NCBI GenBank assembly: GCA_963971225.1
Contig: OZ020269.1
Location: 15,870,421 to 15,934,420, forward strand
Source of the DNA: Melieria omissa
Lineage: Eukaryota; Arthropoda; Insecta; Diptera; Ulidiidae
DNA length: 64,000 nucleotides
Direction: 5' to 3'
The notes under the pieces are model-generated. The model was given only the letters and a program-made list of their open reading frames with translations, was not told where the DNA came from and did no database searches. This document shows positions 35,591-47,560 of this stretch, one piece after another. Position 1 is the first letter of the stretch. The number at the start of each line of letters is the position of its first letter. A program made the translations under genes and the position numbers.

Positions 35591-38198
35591 TGATCCCACT
35601 TGGAAAAAAAAATCAGGACTATATCAGGAATTACTAATAAACGTAAATTCTGAGTGGTTTACCTCTGAGTTACACAACTTATGAGAACTTTTACCATATT
35701 GTTTTACAACAATTTCCACTGCATTAGAGCCAACTGAGTGTAACATCAACAAATGGTAATGGTTATACACCTGTTGATTTGACCCATTTACTCTGAGCTT
35801 CGATAGCAAAAACTAAATACTTGAGCTGGTAAAAATACAAACCAACCAGATCGTTGAAGCTGCTTCTAAATGAAACTGAGCCCATGGCAGGAAAAACCTA
35901 CCTAGCCACAACAACAATAAACTGACATATTCTATGGCAGTGCAACTTATTAAAATAATTGGAATTTTTATGGCATAAAGAAACTGTTGTTTTATTTACT
36001 GGTTTTTGTTAGGCGTTCATTTTGTTTGTGTTTTGCGAACACAGTCGATCATTTTCTCGCGCCACAATAGGAAAATATTATCTTTTTTTTCATACAACAC
36101 GCACAATTTACACACATACAGAGATGTATGTAAAATTCGAAATTGTATCGACAATAGCAACAACAACAACAGACTGCTTTAGTGCAACGATAATAAAAAA
36201 CAACACAGCAATAATGACAATGACGCACAACAATCATATTTGTCTGACTGACGCTGTGTGACCAACTTCACGCGCAATTATTCACTTGTTGCCGACAAAT
36301 CGAAAAGGGGAATTTTTGACGTTTGGTTGCGCTTTGTTTTGCGCAACAATAACATGGAATGTCAAATGCCTATTGTAGCGCAATGAATTGATAAATTGCA
36401 ATGTTGCTCATTGAAGACGCCATCAATATTGGGCGCGCTGTCTGTCTGTCTGTCTGTCTGGCTACTGTTGCATCTTCTGGCGGCAAATCGCTGCCAATTT
36501 ATGCCATTTTCCCAGCCGTGCAGCGGCGTTTGACAATTTCACTGCTCAAGTGGCCATGCAATTTGCCAATTACAAATACAACAACACTAATGCCAATTAA
36601 CATAATCGAGTTGGTCATTAAGTGCCTTGCGAACGTCTACGAAATGCATTTCAGAAGAAAAACAAAAACCGTTGTGCATTTCCTTGCATTGCAGCGCAGC
36701 TGTGTGTGAACGAGCAATAAAATTTCAAATAAATCTGTCAATGCGATGATTTAATTTCCCAAATATTTGGCCATCATAAATTCTTCGCCATGTGCAGCAG
36801 CAATCAGCGGCTTCGAATACGCACGCAACAATAATGAAACCATTGGAATAGGTGAAAATTGAAAAGAGATAAATTTCCACGCTTTAAAACAAACGACCAA
36901 ACTAATCGCACCCACGACTGCGCGTTCCGCCTCTCGGCCGCGACCACAAGTGACCTACCGCCGCCGTTTGCTTTGTACGCCGAACGCGCCGAACCGAACC
37001 GAACAAACCAGTTGATCCGTTTTCCATTTTTCCCATTTTGGTATTATTTATTTTTTTTTTGTTGAATATTCTTTAGGCATTGTGACCAAACCACAAATGG
37101 ATTTTAATATTTGCTGAAATTGTACAACAAACCATAAAACCACTGCCCAACAAAAGCCACAATAGCACTAATGCCAAAACTGTTGTTGTTGTCCGAAGGA
37201 TCCTTTTGTGCTCGTAGGAGTGACATAAGGTCGGCACGGCATTGCGTGAGTTCTGTGTGAAGTTATTTGTTTCGTTTCTATTGTTTAATTAGTTGCGGCA
37301 CACTTGTTCCACTTGCTGTGGCCGAAAGTGGTTGAGAGATGTTGAAGCTGTTCTTGGAGTTGTAAGAATTTATGTAACAATGTTCAGCATTCAAATATGA
37401 ATGAAGGAATATAATAGAAAATTGGTATGAAAATTTGTTTACACCACTTAAAAACTGCGCTGAACCAGCGTGTTGAGTTTAAGTTCTCTTGCAAGGTGTG
37501 AGGATTCTAAGGATTCTACGATTAGTAACTCATTTTCTCTCAGTTCAATATTCTTTGCAATGCAGGATGAGCTGAAAATTAAGTAACGCAAATTTATATT
37601 TTGTCATTCTTCTTTCAAATATTGTTTGCAACTACTTTTTCACAAGCTATGAGTACCTTGGATCTCATTCCACCTATGAACTCTATAATCTCTTTGATTC
37701 TTTGAACTCCACAGGTACCTTTGACAACACATAAAGTCAAAAAAGGATTAATGATTTTGCCTTTGACAACATTTCAACACATTTTTATTTCAAGGCACTC
37801 AAGTGTCATGTTGTCAACACGCCCCCTGAAAAAAGGTTTACACTTACAAAATGTATCACAGTTTTATTAGAAAACAGTGTGCGGTCTGAACAATTTTTGG
37901 CACACTTCTTGCATTTAATGCATTTTAGTAAAGACGAAACAATGCCAACAACACACAGTCAGCAATGATAAATTGCCCGCAAATGACTAAGCAGAATCGG
38001 TTGTGCCCGTAATGCATATAGAAGTAGTCAAAAGAACTGGTTTACAGTAACTTGTGATATTTTTTATATTAAGTTATACAATATTATTTGTTTTTAGACA
38101 TTGCTCACTGTGGTATTAAATAGTTGTTTTATTTTACGTTATACATTATTGTTTCTTTGTAAGTTTATATATTTTTTTTTAATTTTTTATAAGTTTAA
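35591..38198. other. non-coding DNA, no gene seen
   Basis: No coding signal. Includes a (CTGT)n run at about 36,441-36,460 and CAA/TTG simple repeats. Confidence 0.5.
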
Positions 38199-39402
38199 CT
38201 AGCAGTGCCCTGCATTTTGCACGCAAGTTTGAAGTCAAAGGGGCCAAAAACCAAATTGCTCTTAACACTTTGTTGATCCCATAATTTTTTTATGAAAAAA
38301 TACTTATCGAATTATTTCCCATTTGAAGTGATTTCACCACATTTGAAATCAATGTTTACCCTATATAAGCTCTTAACCCATTGTTGACTCCGTCAGATTT
38401 TTTTTTTCGAAAAAATAAAAACACGTGTCAAATAATTTCTCACCAAAAGTACTTTCACCAAGTTTGAAATCAAAAGGCCTATAAATCTTGTTTCTCCGTA
38501 CAAACTCTTAACCCATCGTTGACCGCATCAGATTTTTTTTTTGCTGATCTCTTTAAGATTTTTATGAAAAATGCTTACCGAATTATTTCTCATTTGAAGT
38601 GATTTCACCACATTTTAAATCAATGTTTTTCCTATATAAGCTTTTAACCCATTGTTGACCCCGTCAGAATTTTATTTTCGAAAAAATAAAAAACAACATG
38701 TAAATTTATTTATCATCAAGAGTACTTTCACCAAGTTTGAAGTCAAAAAGGTCCATAAAACTTGTTTCCCCATACAAACTCTTAACCCATCGTTGACCTC
38801 GTTGGATTTTGATTTTCAAAAAAAATAAAAACACGATAGAATTGTTTCATATGTTAAATGCTTTCACAAAGTTTGAAGTCAAAAGGCTTAAAAATCATAT
38901 TACTTCATACAAAATTTTAACACTTGGATCACCCCTTTAAGTTCTGATTTTCCAAAAAAATAAGAAACACGTATCCAATTATTTTTGATTTCAAGTGTTT
39001 TCACCAACTTTCAGGTCAATAGGCACATCTGTTTATTGTTTTTTTTTTTAGTGTTCTCGCATACTCACCTTAACCCATTGTTAAATTAAATTTATTATTC
39101 ATTATTTTTGCTAAATTTTGATTTTCCAAAAAATAAAAAAATACATGTAGAATAATTTTGTCTTTGAAGTATTTTCACCGAATTTGAAATCTATAGGCCC
39201 ATTAAATTGCATTTCTTCATACAAAAACTTAACCCATGTTTTGCCCTTTCAGACCCTAAATTTCGAAAAAAAAAATCCGTCTTAGCGGAGGTTCAAGATG
39301 TAAAGGGTGTGCACACCAAAATCGGGACACTTTCTGATATAAAAATATAACGAAGTAATCTAGAATTTTTTTTGCAATTTATTTCTACTCTTCGATCTTT
39401 AA

Positions 39403-40084
39403 CCCTTTGCAGCACGGTGGTAAGACGTATATACCACCTAGAATACTACCATTTTTATATTTATTTATTTATATCTGTATGAAAATTGGCGTAAGGGGAT
39501 TTTGGGGTCGCTGATGACGATGCAGATATCAGATTTTCGAAATTCAAAATGGCGGATGCAATATGGCGGACAGAATAAGTGAGACTTATTCATATCAATA
39601 TGAAAATTGGTATACGGAGGTTTTCGGAGTCGCTGATTCCGAATTTCTTATTAGATTTTCGAAATTCAAAATTGCGGGTGGAATTCTTATTCTAATTCTG
39701 TCGGCCATATTGGATCCGCCATTTTGAATTTCGAACATCTGATATCGAATTCGTAATAAGCGACCTCGAAAACCCCTGGATACTAATTTTTCCATTGATA
39801 CGAATAAGTTTTACAAATTCCATCCGCCATATTGGATCCGCCATTTTCAATTTCGAAAATCTGATATCAAATTCGTAATCAGCGACCCCGAAAACTCCCA
39901 TTTACAAATTTCCATATTGATATGAATAAGTATTACTAATGTTGTCGGCCATATTGGATCCGCCATATTGGATTGCTGAATTTCAAAAATTTGATTACAT
40001 ATTCGTGATCAGCGACCCCGAAAACCCCCAGTGCGACTATTTTCATTGAAAAAAAGTTATCTGAAAAATGTATGCTTCAAAGGG
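39403..40084. mobile_element. piggyBac-type MITE with internal repeats, nested
   Basis: TTAA at 39399-39402, then CCCTTTGCAGCA. TTAA at 40085-40088 is preceded by the inverted CCCTTTGAAGCA. 682 bp. The interior consists of repeated motifs in both orientations (CCATATTGGATCCGCCAT, GAATTTCGAAAATCTGATAT, ATCAGCGACCCCGAAAAC), so it can fold into long hairpins. No transposase. Confidence 0.85.
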
Positions 40085-40088
40085 TTAA

Positions 40089-41108
40089 GGTATGATATTT
40101 ATATTTTTTTCCTCCGTATGTCACCAACCGCACTTTTCGTCGGAGTCCTGCCATCAAGTCCTGCCAAAATTCGTTGACTTTTTAGACCCCCACAACCACT
40201 TCCTCCGGAACTCTTCTTTTGTCGATACCCTCGCATCACTCTTCTTTAAAATGCCTATAACTATCGACCATTAGTTTTCGATAGGGCGGAGTTCTGGGCT
40301 GTTAGGCGGATCACACTCGCGCTGTACGTATTCCATCCCATATGGAGAATATTCTCATCATACCACTACAAAGTTTTCCTGGAGTAGTGGCAAGTAGCCA
40401 AGTCAGGCCAAAACAACGGCTTTGATGTGTGGCAAGGAATGAGAGGCAGCAGTATCTTTTCGAAGCATTCTTCCCGGTAAATATTGCCATTCATTGTACC
40501 GACTGTTACAAAAGGGTTTGTTTTAACATGGCTTGCCAAACCATGGTCTTTTTGGAAATTTTCGCCCTTGATTTCACCTTGTATTCATCTGCAACATCTT
40601 GGCGATTCGTGGCTGTGTAGAACTCTTGCCCAGCTAAAAATGTAAAGTTGTTGAAGCAGTATGTTTCATCATCCAAGATCACACTACTGATTTTCGTTAT
40701 CAAATTTTCGAACGAGTTCCGACAACGGTGCTACACGGTGAGATTTGGTTTCGGGTCCCGATCTGGTACTACTTGAGCCTTGTAACTCTTCAAGCTTGCT
40801 CGCCTCTTGGCTTTCTGGACGAACGATGACGAATTCTCCACGATTTAAGCCACCGAACGACTTGACATTCGCGAAATTTTTTTAAATGCGGCAATCACTT
40901 TCTTCGTGCATCTAACATTCTTCTGACGATGATCACCTCCACTACCCGCCTTACGATCAACCCTCAGCCTTTTATTACAATTTTTCAACACTTTACTGCA
41001 TGTCGATGGTGCAAAATTTAGCTTTTTTGTATTTCGGCGTATACTGAGGTTGGGATTCGTACTGTGTTCGTGCAAGATGAGTTTTCAACGTTCGTATTCG
41101 TTTGCCAT
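40089..41108 (-). pseudogene. Tc1/mariner-class transposase pseudogene
   Basis: On the minus strand an ATG at 41108-41106 opens a frame (ANEYER) that stops at codon 8 and continues with HEHSTNPNLSIRR, KLNFAPSTCSKVLKN and RVDRKAGSGGDHR. Further down are VILDDETYCFNNFT (first acidic motif) and GQEFYTAT. Near 40,420-40,400 a WPDLATCHYS segment appears and near 40,290 NSPELRPIE, the probable second and third acidic motifs, in different frames. Multiple stops and frameshifts: clearly dead. From the remembered family pattern it may be the DD37E-type branch. Confidence 0.7.
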
Positions 41109-41321
41109 TTTCTTACTAATAAAACGGGTTTTGCAAATTGTTTTCAATTGAATATTGAACACCAAGTCATGGAGTACTTACGTCTAAATTTTTACTTTTA
41201 AAGAGTTTTATTTTAAAAGATACAAACCCCTGTAAAGTGTCCCGATTTTGGTGCGCAGCTTCAGCGGTTTGGCTGGGCAATGATGAATCAGTCAGTTAAT
41301 CAATCAGGACAAATAATTATA

Positions 41322-42918
41322 CACTCCATTTCATAACTATATCACCATCTCATTTTTATAACTCCTTTGCAAAAGGAAACACTTGCAAAAAATTTGCCAA
41401 TTGTTTTTTGTGTGTTATTAAAAGTAACGTATATTTGTAATTTTTTAAATAAAAAAACTACTATTGTTTCATATAAATTTCAAAAAAAATATTTTTTTTA
41501 CTGTTTCATAACTATATCACCACTAATCAAATACTCATTTTTCTTGCTGTCAAAACAATTTTTTTCGACATTGTAATGCTGTAAATTATACTTATTCATT
41601 CGTTACACGAAATGCCACGCGGAAAATATTTAACGGTCGAGGAAATTGGCAAAATTAAGGTATTTCGTGAAGTTGGGCTATCCTTACGCGAAGTTAGACG
41701 CAAATTGGCACGTAATCACGTGACAATCGCAAATTTTTGGAAAAATACCGATAGTTATGGCACAAATAAAATGGGCGGCCCCAAAAAAAAAACGATTACC
41801 ACGAGATGAGCGTCGAATTGCCCGAGCTGCAAGCAATTCTACCAAAAGCTTAAGACAGTTGCGGAATGAATTGAAATTAAATGTGTCACTGCCTACGGTT
41901 TTTCGCGCACTTCAAAGGTGCCCGCACCTTCAAAATCAAAAAATGAAGAGCACGCCAAGACTCACCAAACGTCATATCGACGCTCGTCTAGGATTTGCAC
42001 GAAAAAACTTGACCCGTAACTGGACCAAGGTACGTAGTCAAGAAACATGTTTTTAATTTCGTGTTATTTTATCACCGCTTTCTTCTCAGGTAATTTTTTC
42101 AGATGAGAAAAAATGTAATTTGGATGGTCCAGATGGTTTCCAGTACTACTGGCGAGATCTTCGCAAGGATCCACTATACTTCTCGAAACGGAATTTAGGC
42201 GGAGGAAGTCTAATGGTGTGGGGTGGGTTTTCATCGTGTGCAACACTGCCATTAGCCTTTCCGTCAACTAGGATGAACAGTGAAAAGTACGTCAGAGTCC
42301 TTGCGAATAATCTCCTGCACTTTTTAGAGAGCCGCAGTGAGGGGGAATGGGTTTTCCAGCAGGATAACGCCGCTATTCACGTGAGCAGAGTATCAAGGGA
42401 GTGGTTTTCTGACCACGAAATTGATGTTCTTGACTGGCCTGCATGTTCACCAGATCAAAACCCAATGGAAAACCTCTGGGGAATATTAGTACGGAAGGTT
42501 TATGCTAATAACCGGCAGTTGAGTAACGTGCAAGATCTACAAGCTGCAATAGAAATGGCTTGGGTTGATATTCCACAGGAAACGCTCCAGAAGCTGGTGG
42601 ATAGCATGCCAAATAGACTGGCCGCGTTGCTGGAAAATAGGGGTGGCCCAACGAGCTACTGAGTTAACGATTTTGCAGTTCGTTAGTTGTTTACTCTTAA
42701 TTAAAATCAAATATTGCAAGTGGTGATATAGTTATGAAATAGTAGAAAAATAAACTTGTCAATAATTATCTATGTAACAGCCTTATTTTTTTTTTTTAAT
42801 TTTACATATACGTAATTTCAGATAACTAATAAAACACAATAGGCAATTTTACTGGAAATGATTTCTTTTACAAAACACTTACAAAAATGAAGTGGTGATA
42901 TAGTTGTGAAATGGACTG
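41322..42918 (+). mobile_element. Tc3-like transposon, nearly intact
   Basis: Ends CA(C/G)TCCATTTCA(T/C)AACTATATCACCA in inverted orientation, flanked by TA at 41320-41321 and 42919-42920. A second, internal copy of the binding motif TTTCATAACTATATCACCAC lies at 41504-41523 and, perfectly inverted, at 42720-42739, about 175 bp inside each end. The duplicated outer and inner sites match the known Tc3 design. 1,597 bp with one transposase gene. Inserted in the Helitron-like element. Confidence 0.95.
41612..42662 (+). pseudogene. Tc3-like transposase, single-base frameshift in an A run
   Basis: Transposase of the Tc1/Tc3 family (DD34E). Exon 1 starts at 41612 (ATG after ACACGA) and runs to 42029; exon 2 is 42090-42662. 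The intron (42030-42089) has GTACGT and TTCTCAG borders. The N-terminus has the helix-turn-helix region (YLTVEEIGKIKVFREVGLS). The A run at 41783-41792 has ten bases; nine would keep the frame through the GGPKKK motif to LPRDERRI. Exon 2 has IFSDEKKCNLDGPDG, FQQDNAAIHVS and WPACSPDQNPMENLWGI, so all three acidic residues are present. Without the extra A the product would be 329 codons long, the same as C. elegans Tc3 transposase. The extra A could be a real mutation or an assembly error. Confidence 0.9.
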
Positions 42919-42930
42919 TATGTATAGAGA

Positions 42931-43917
42931 TGTTGTACATCATTGTTTATTTGCCTGTTTAATTTTTTTCTATTTTCAGTTTTTTATATATATTTAATTA
43001 ATTAACTACCAATAGTCATTATTATTATTATATTTTTTATTCTTTATACTTTTTATTTATTCTTAAACTTTTTTTTAATTAATCGAATACAATTGAATTC
43101 CATTTATCTCTCATATTCAGTTAGTATATTTAGTTATTGACTTTATTAATTAATTGTTCAGAATTGTTTATCCATAAATTTGCTTTCATTAAAAATATAG
43201 CTTACTCTCCAACTCTTGTCTAGGCTTACGGCAGCTACTCGCAATGCCCATTCAGTCAGCATTAACCACACTTGAAACTTGAATTGAGCGGCGGTACTAA
43301 TGACAAATCATAAATTATTAATGTTAACACGAAAAGAATTAATAATAATTTATGTTAATTTGCCAAGTTGTTGCTACTGTTAATTAACATTTTTAAGTTA
43401 TTGCATTAGTTTTGTTGAATTCAGCAGTGATTTGTTGTTGCTGTCGCCAATGTGGGCATGCACAATCCACAAGACAATACGACTACTTCAGCCGACATTG
43501 TGTTGAACGTTCAAGCACACCAAGCCGAAATTCATAAAGGAGTTTGCATTTTATATATCTCGTTCCAATCTTGTGTGTTTTGGCTTTTTCACGCCTTGTT
43601 TTGCTGTGCTGTGCTGAGTTGCATGCAATCGGCAGCTGACTGCTTTTCGATCACGTGCTGCGAGGGCATTTTCCTCTACCTCTATTCATCTATAATTCAT
43701 AAATGTACACAAATGCATTGGCAATAAGTAAAACAAATACTTATGGCGATTTATTGTCGGTGCTGCAATGAATAATGAACACACTGGACTTCATAATTGC
43801 TAACAATTAAAAGGCCAAAGCGAAACCGAAACAATTTGCACTTTTGAGCAGAGACATTGTATCGCTCAGCAACTGTTATCAAATACAATTGAATAATTTT
43901 GACTTGTTCTGGTCTAA
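42931..43917. other. non-coding AT-rich DNA
   Basis: No gene or repeat structure supported. The open frame at 43,452-43,727 (91 codons) has no recognisable feature. Confidence 0.5.
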
Positions 43918-44120
43918 GTATATAAATACATATAACTTTTTGTCCTGACTGGCTGATTCATCATTGAGGTAGGTTTGTCTAAGATATGAAAAATGTTATC
44001 CTCGGCAAAGATGTGATGTTCAGAAATTCGGGGTCTAAAGAGGCAAAACATGGGTTAAAGTTTTATATGAAGAAACGATGATTAGTGGATCTAAGATTTC
44101 AAATTTGGCGAAGATATAAC
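43918..44120 (+). mobile_element. Helitron-like 5' fragment
   Basis: TATATAAATACATATAAC, TTTGTCCTGACTGGCTGATTC, then AAATTCGGGGTCTAAAG and ATGGGTTAAAG match the 5' region of the 22.7-kb element. The similarity is lost near 44,110, with no minisatellite array or 3' end. Confidence 0.7.
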
Positions 44121-44306
44121 TAGAAGATATAAGAGACCTTTTTACTAAATATGTAAACTGTTCGCATCAAAGATATTCGGTATCAGTGAGAAATATGTGA
44201 CGACATTTTCATTGGAAAACAACAAATAGCTCGTTTTTCATATTTGAAAATTGTTAAATATTCTAAACTTCTCAACAAAAAATCATTAAATACACGAAAG
44301 CATACT

Positions 44307-44630
44307 ATGATCAAGTTTTCTTCTGCAGGTTTTCTAAACTTTCAACCTAACCTAACTTAACAGAACCATTTCAAAACCACAATGACTGCAAAATTTGTCT
44401 TCACATCTTAAATAAAGCTTCAATCATAGTTTCAACAAACAAACAATCATAGTTTCTTTTAAACCTTTAAATATGATCAAGTTTTCTTCTGCAGGTTTTC
44501 TAAACTTTCAACCTAACCTAACTTAACCGAACCATTTCAAAACCACAATGACTGCAAAATTTGTCTTCACAACTTAATAAAAACTTCAATCATAGTTTCA
44601 ACAAACAAACAATCATAGTTTCTTACAACC
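44307..44630. repeat. tandem duplication, 166 bp offset, two copies
   Basis: ATGATCAAGTTTTCTTCTGC at 44307 recurs at 44473. The following landmarks agree almost base for base (CTTTCAACCTAACCTAACTT, GAACCATTTCAAAACCACAA, TTTGTCTTCACA, CAATCATAGTTTC). High identity points to a recent duplication. Confidence 0.93.
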
Positions 44631-45596
44631 AAAGCACAGTTCATGCTTCATTTTCTAAACATTACCGCATCTTCAACATCTCCATTAAAAAAAATTAAAA
44701 AAACCCACAACGAACAAAATCAAAACAAATCGAAACAACAAAACACTTTGTGTTAATTAAACGTGTGAACTGCACGCATTCAAGTAATAAATCACTGGCA
44801 ACTTTTGCCAAACAATTTCATTCAATAAACTGCAAGCAAAATTGCTGAAAAGTAAACATTTAATGAAAGAAAAAAAATTCGAAAAAAATGTAAACAAATC
44901 TGAAAAGTGTAAAAAATGTAGCCACAAAGAAGACTACTTATAATAATTGAGAAAGAAGGCGTCAGAATGTGATAAAAATTAATTTAACATGACACCGCGT
45001 GCCACTGCACTTTGCCACTGTCATTGCAACAACGGCAACAAACTGTTGCTGTTGCTGTTGCTTGTTAATTATGCTCGCAAGTGCATGTTGCCGCTGTTGT
45101 TATGGCTGACGTTGAGCTGTTGGCCAATTGCTGTTAAATGAGCAGCAAAATTGCAATTAAAAACTGCAATGTCACTGGACATTAGCATAAGTCGAGCCCG
45201 GCTGACCGGTGCTGTTCGGCACTGGAGAACAATGTGTCTGGTAACTTGCAATGGAAACTGGCATGTCAAATGATTTTTTACAAAGTTGCTAAAAAAAAAT
45301 ATAAATTAATACCTAACATTTGCACTCGATGTGGGTTTAATTGGCTATAACGTATATGGCAATTAGTGGCTAAAAATTAATGCAGCAATTCAGGACAGTA
45401 GTTCAATATTGTTTTGTTTTTGAGTTCAATTCAGGTGTTAATTTTAGTTTAGTTCTGAATTCTTCAGTAGATCAGTTAACCATATTTGTTCATCTAAGAT
45501 GTTCAGCAGTACAAATCAGTCAAAGTCAGAAAGTTAGTTCAAAACTTTGATCAACAAAATTAACAAATCAATTCAACTCAGTTGAATCCAGTGTTC
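44631..45596. other. non-coding DNA, no gene seen
   Basis: AT-rich, with no supported feature apart from a short CAACGG/TGTTGC simple repeat near 45,030. Confidence 0.5.
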
Positions 45597-45903
45597 AGTC
45601 AGTTTAATGTTTCAATTCAATTTATTCAAGTTTGATTCATTTTTTTAGTTCTGTTCAGTCAGTTTAACATTTCAATTCAATTTATTCAACAGTTGGATTC
45701 GATTTCTAAGTTCTGTTTAGTCAGTTTAATGTTTCAATTCAATTTATTCAAGTTTGATTCATATTTTTAGTTCTGTTCAGTCAGTTTAACATTTCAATTC
45801 AATTTATTCAACAGTTTGATTTGATTTCTAAGTTCTGTTTAGTCAGTTTAACGTTTCAATTCAATTTATTCAAGTTTGATTCATTTTTTTAGTTCTGTTC
45901 AAC
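45597..45903. repeat. tandem array, 60-61 bp unit, five copies in alternating variants
   Basis: CAGTCAGTTTAA(T/C) blocks start near 45597, 45657, 45718, 45778 and 45840. Units alternate between a form with ATTCAAGTTTGATTCAT and a form with ATTCAACAGTTTGAT, so the higher-order unit is about 121 bp. Confidence 0.93.
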
Positions 45904-46108
45904 TGAGTTGAGACTATTTTAATAGTTTGGTTTTGTTGAAAGGTTTACTTCAAACTTGGTCAGGAAGATAGGGTAGATGGAAGATGCTGTCCTGAATGAC
46001 CTAGTTAGCGCCGCGAAAGTTGAAATCTCGAAACTGCCTTTCTTTTATTAAGAGGTCAAATTGGTGTTCCTCGGATAGAGACGGTTGGTTGGCTCCAAAG
46101 CGATTTAA

Positions 46109-46374
46109 CACTAGAAAGACCATTGCGGTAATTTTGATAGTTTTGCGTTTTTATATGGCTGTATTTTCTTTAATATTTTTCAGTATTTCTTTTTTCTATT
46201 TTTTCAATATTTCTTCAATGTTTTTCAGTTTTCCGCCTTGATCGTTGGCGGAATGTCCGATATGTACTTTTCAAAATATCATATAAATTCAAGCAAAACT
46301 TTGTTCGATTTTCTTGACGTCAAAATTACTGCTGTGGTCTTTCTAGATATGGAAAATGCGCGATCTTTCTATTG
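46109..46374. mobile_element. short piggyBac-type MITE
   Basis: TTAA at 46105-46108 is followed by CACTAGAAAGACC. TTAA at 46375-46378 is preceded by the inverted CAATAGAAAGATC. The TTAA duplication and the AGAAAGA core in the ends match the piggyBac terminal pattern. An inner TGGTCTTTCTAGATATGG repeats the terminal motif. 266 bp, no coding. Confidence 0.82.
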
Positions 46375-46378
46375 TTAA

Positions 46379-47554
46379 GAAGACTAACAATGGGCCATTT
46401 TGATCTTCGAGTGGAAGTGCGATTCGTGCCACACGCATCCTTCCCTACCTAACCTAACTTATATATAATTTCTATAGAAAGCGCTTAAAATATTTAGATA
46501 TTAGATTTAGATATTTAGTTTTTAAATTTAGTTTAATACAGCTTTGCATATATCAGATCAGCACAGCTCAGTTCAGATCTTCAATTCAATTCATTTCAAT
46601 AGTTGAGTTCAGCTTAGTTCAGTTTGCAGTCTTTTTTTAAAGAAATATCTCATAATTTGCCTGCTTGCAGCTGTAGTCGCACAATTCAGTTGCATATTTT
46701 TTTACAGCTATCTGCTGTTCTGAAAAGTTTTTGTTTTTGCAGCAGGCACTTGTCAGTCAAGTGCAACACATGCAACAGGTTATTGCAACAGGTAAAGGCA
46801 ACAACCTGTTGCACATGTTGCAAGAGTAACACGATTCTATATGTATGACTAATGTGACCAAAGGGATTTGTCAATCAAAATTTAGACTCAAACACAACTA
46901 CAGCTGCAAATTTTCAAGACAATTGAATTAGTTTCTTGGAAAAGATCGAAATTCGATATAGTTTTTAAAGGTCTTAAAACCTTTCGAGATATGATAATAA
47001 CCTTGAAATTGTATGTTATTAGAAAAAGTGGTAACTGATAACTATTGGAAATGGCAAAATTTGACTTTTTCAAATAATGCTAAACAATAAAAAATCACTA
47101 CAAATAATGATAATAAGAAATAATTAAATCAAATTAAAATAAAAAGAAATAAAAAGGCGTAATTTATAAGAAAAGGTACTTTAAAGCTGAAAAGGTGCTT
47201 TAAAGCTAAAGTATTCGTTGAATATAAAAAGCCTGAACAACGCTTCGTAAAATTTTTTACGGGGTCTCCATATTGGGAACTTACATAGTTTGGTTGAAAC
47301 GTTAAAAAATACTCTCGATCTTTTAGGATCATCTCTTAGGATATTTACTGTAATCATTTCATATTGTAATGGCGCACGCAATAGGAGTTTCGGGGTTCAA
47401 ACCCCCTTCCAACTCTCTATATCTTGCAATCACAATATGGTTTCAAGTGCCACTAGTCACAACAAGTTGTGTTGTGTTCCACTGCTATATTTGGATGCAT
47501 CATAAATAAAATTCGATAACCAAACATAAACACAGATCACTTCATTATCTCGAT
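46379..47554. other. non-coding DNA, no gene seen
   Basis: Contains a hairpin-forming GCAACAGGT/ACCTGTTGC cluster at about 46,770-46,825. Near 47,368-47,412 a worn piece (ATGGCGCACGCAATAGGAG, GGGGTTCAAACCCCC) resembles an end of the hAT MITE at 48,949. Confidence 0.5.
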
Positions 47555-47560
47555 TTTATT
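47555..47560 (-). terminator. ETH polyadenylation signal
   Basis: AATAAA on the minus strand, about 133 bp beyond the ETH stop codon; the first canonical signal downstream. Confidence 0.6.

Larger units (their letters stand above)
39311..41256 (-). mobile_element. degenerate Tc1/mariner-class element nested in the Helitron-like element
   Basis: The 20-bp ends GC(A/G)CACCAAAATCGGGACAC at 39311-39330 and inverted at 41237-41256 differ at one position. The extreme ends may lie slightly further out; a clean TA duplication could not be defined. It encodes a ruined transposase on the minus strand and contains a piggyBac-type element at 39403-40084. Confidence 0.8.
38199..42930 (-). mobile_element. 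Helitron-like element with two nested DNA transposons
   Basis: The 3' end on the minus strand is GCACTGCTAG (38199 side) followed by T. The minisatellite body (38,210-39,290) has the same units as the 22.7-kb element in opposite orientation. The 5' part is found beyond two insertions: AAACCGCT, TGATTCATCATTG, TTTGTCCTGA (41,260-41,320) and finally TCTCTATACATA (42,919-42,930). Joined, these align with the start of the 22.7-kb copy. Removing 39.3-41.26 kb and 41322-42918 leaves a normal element. Confidence 0.75.
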
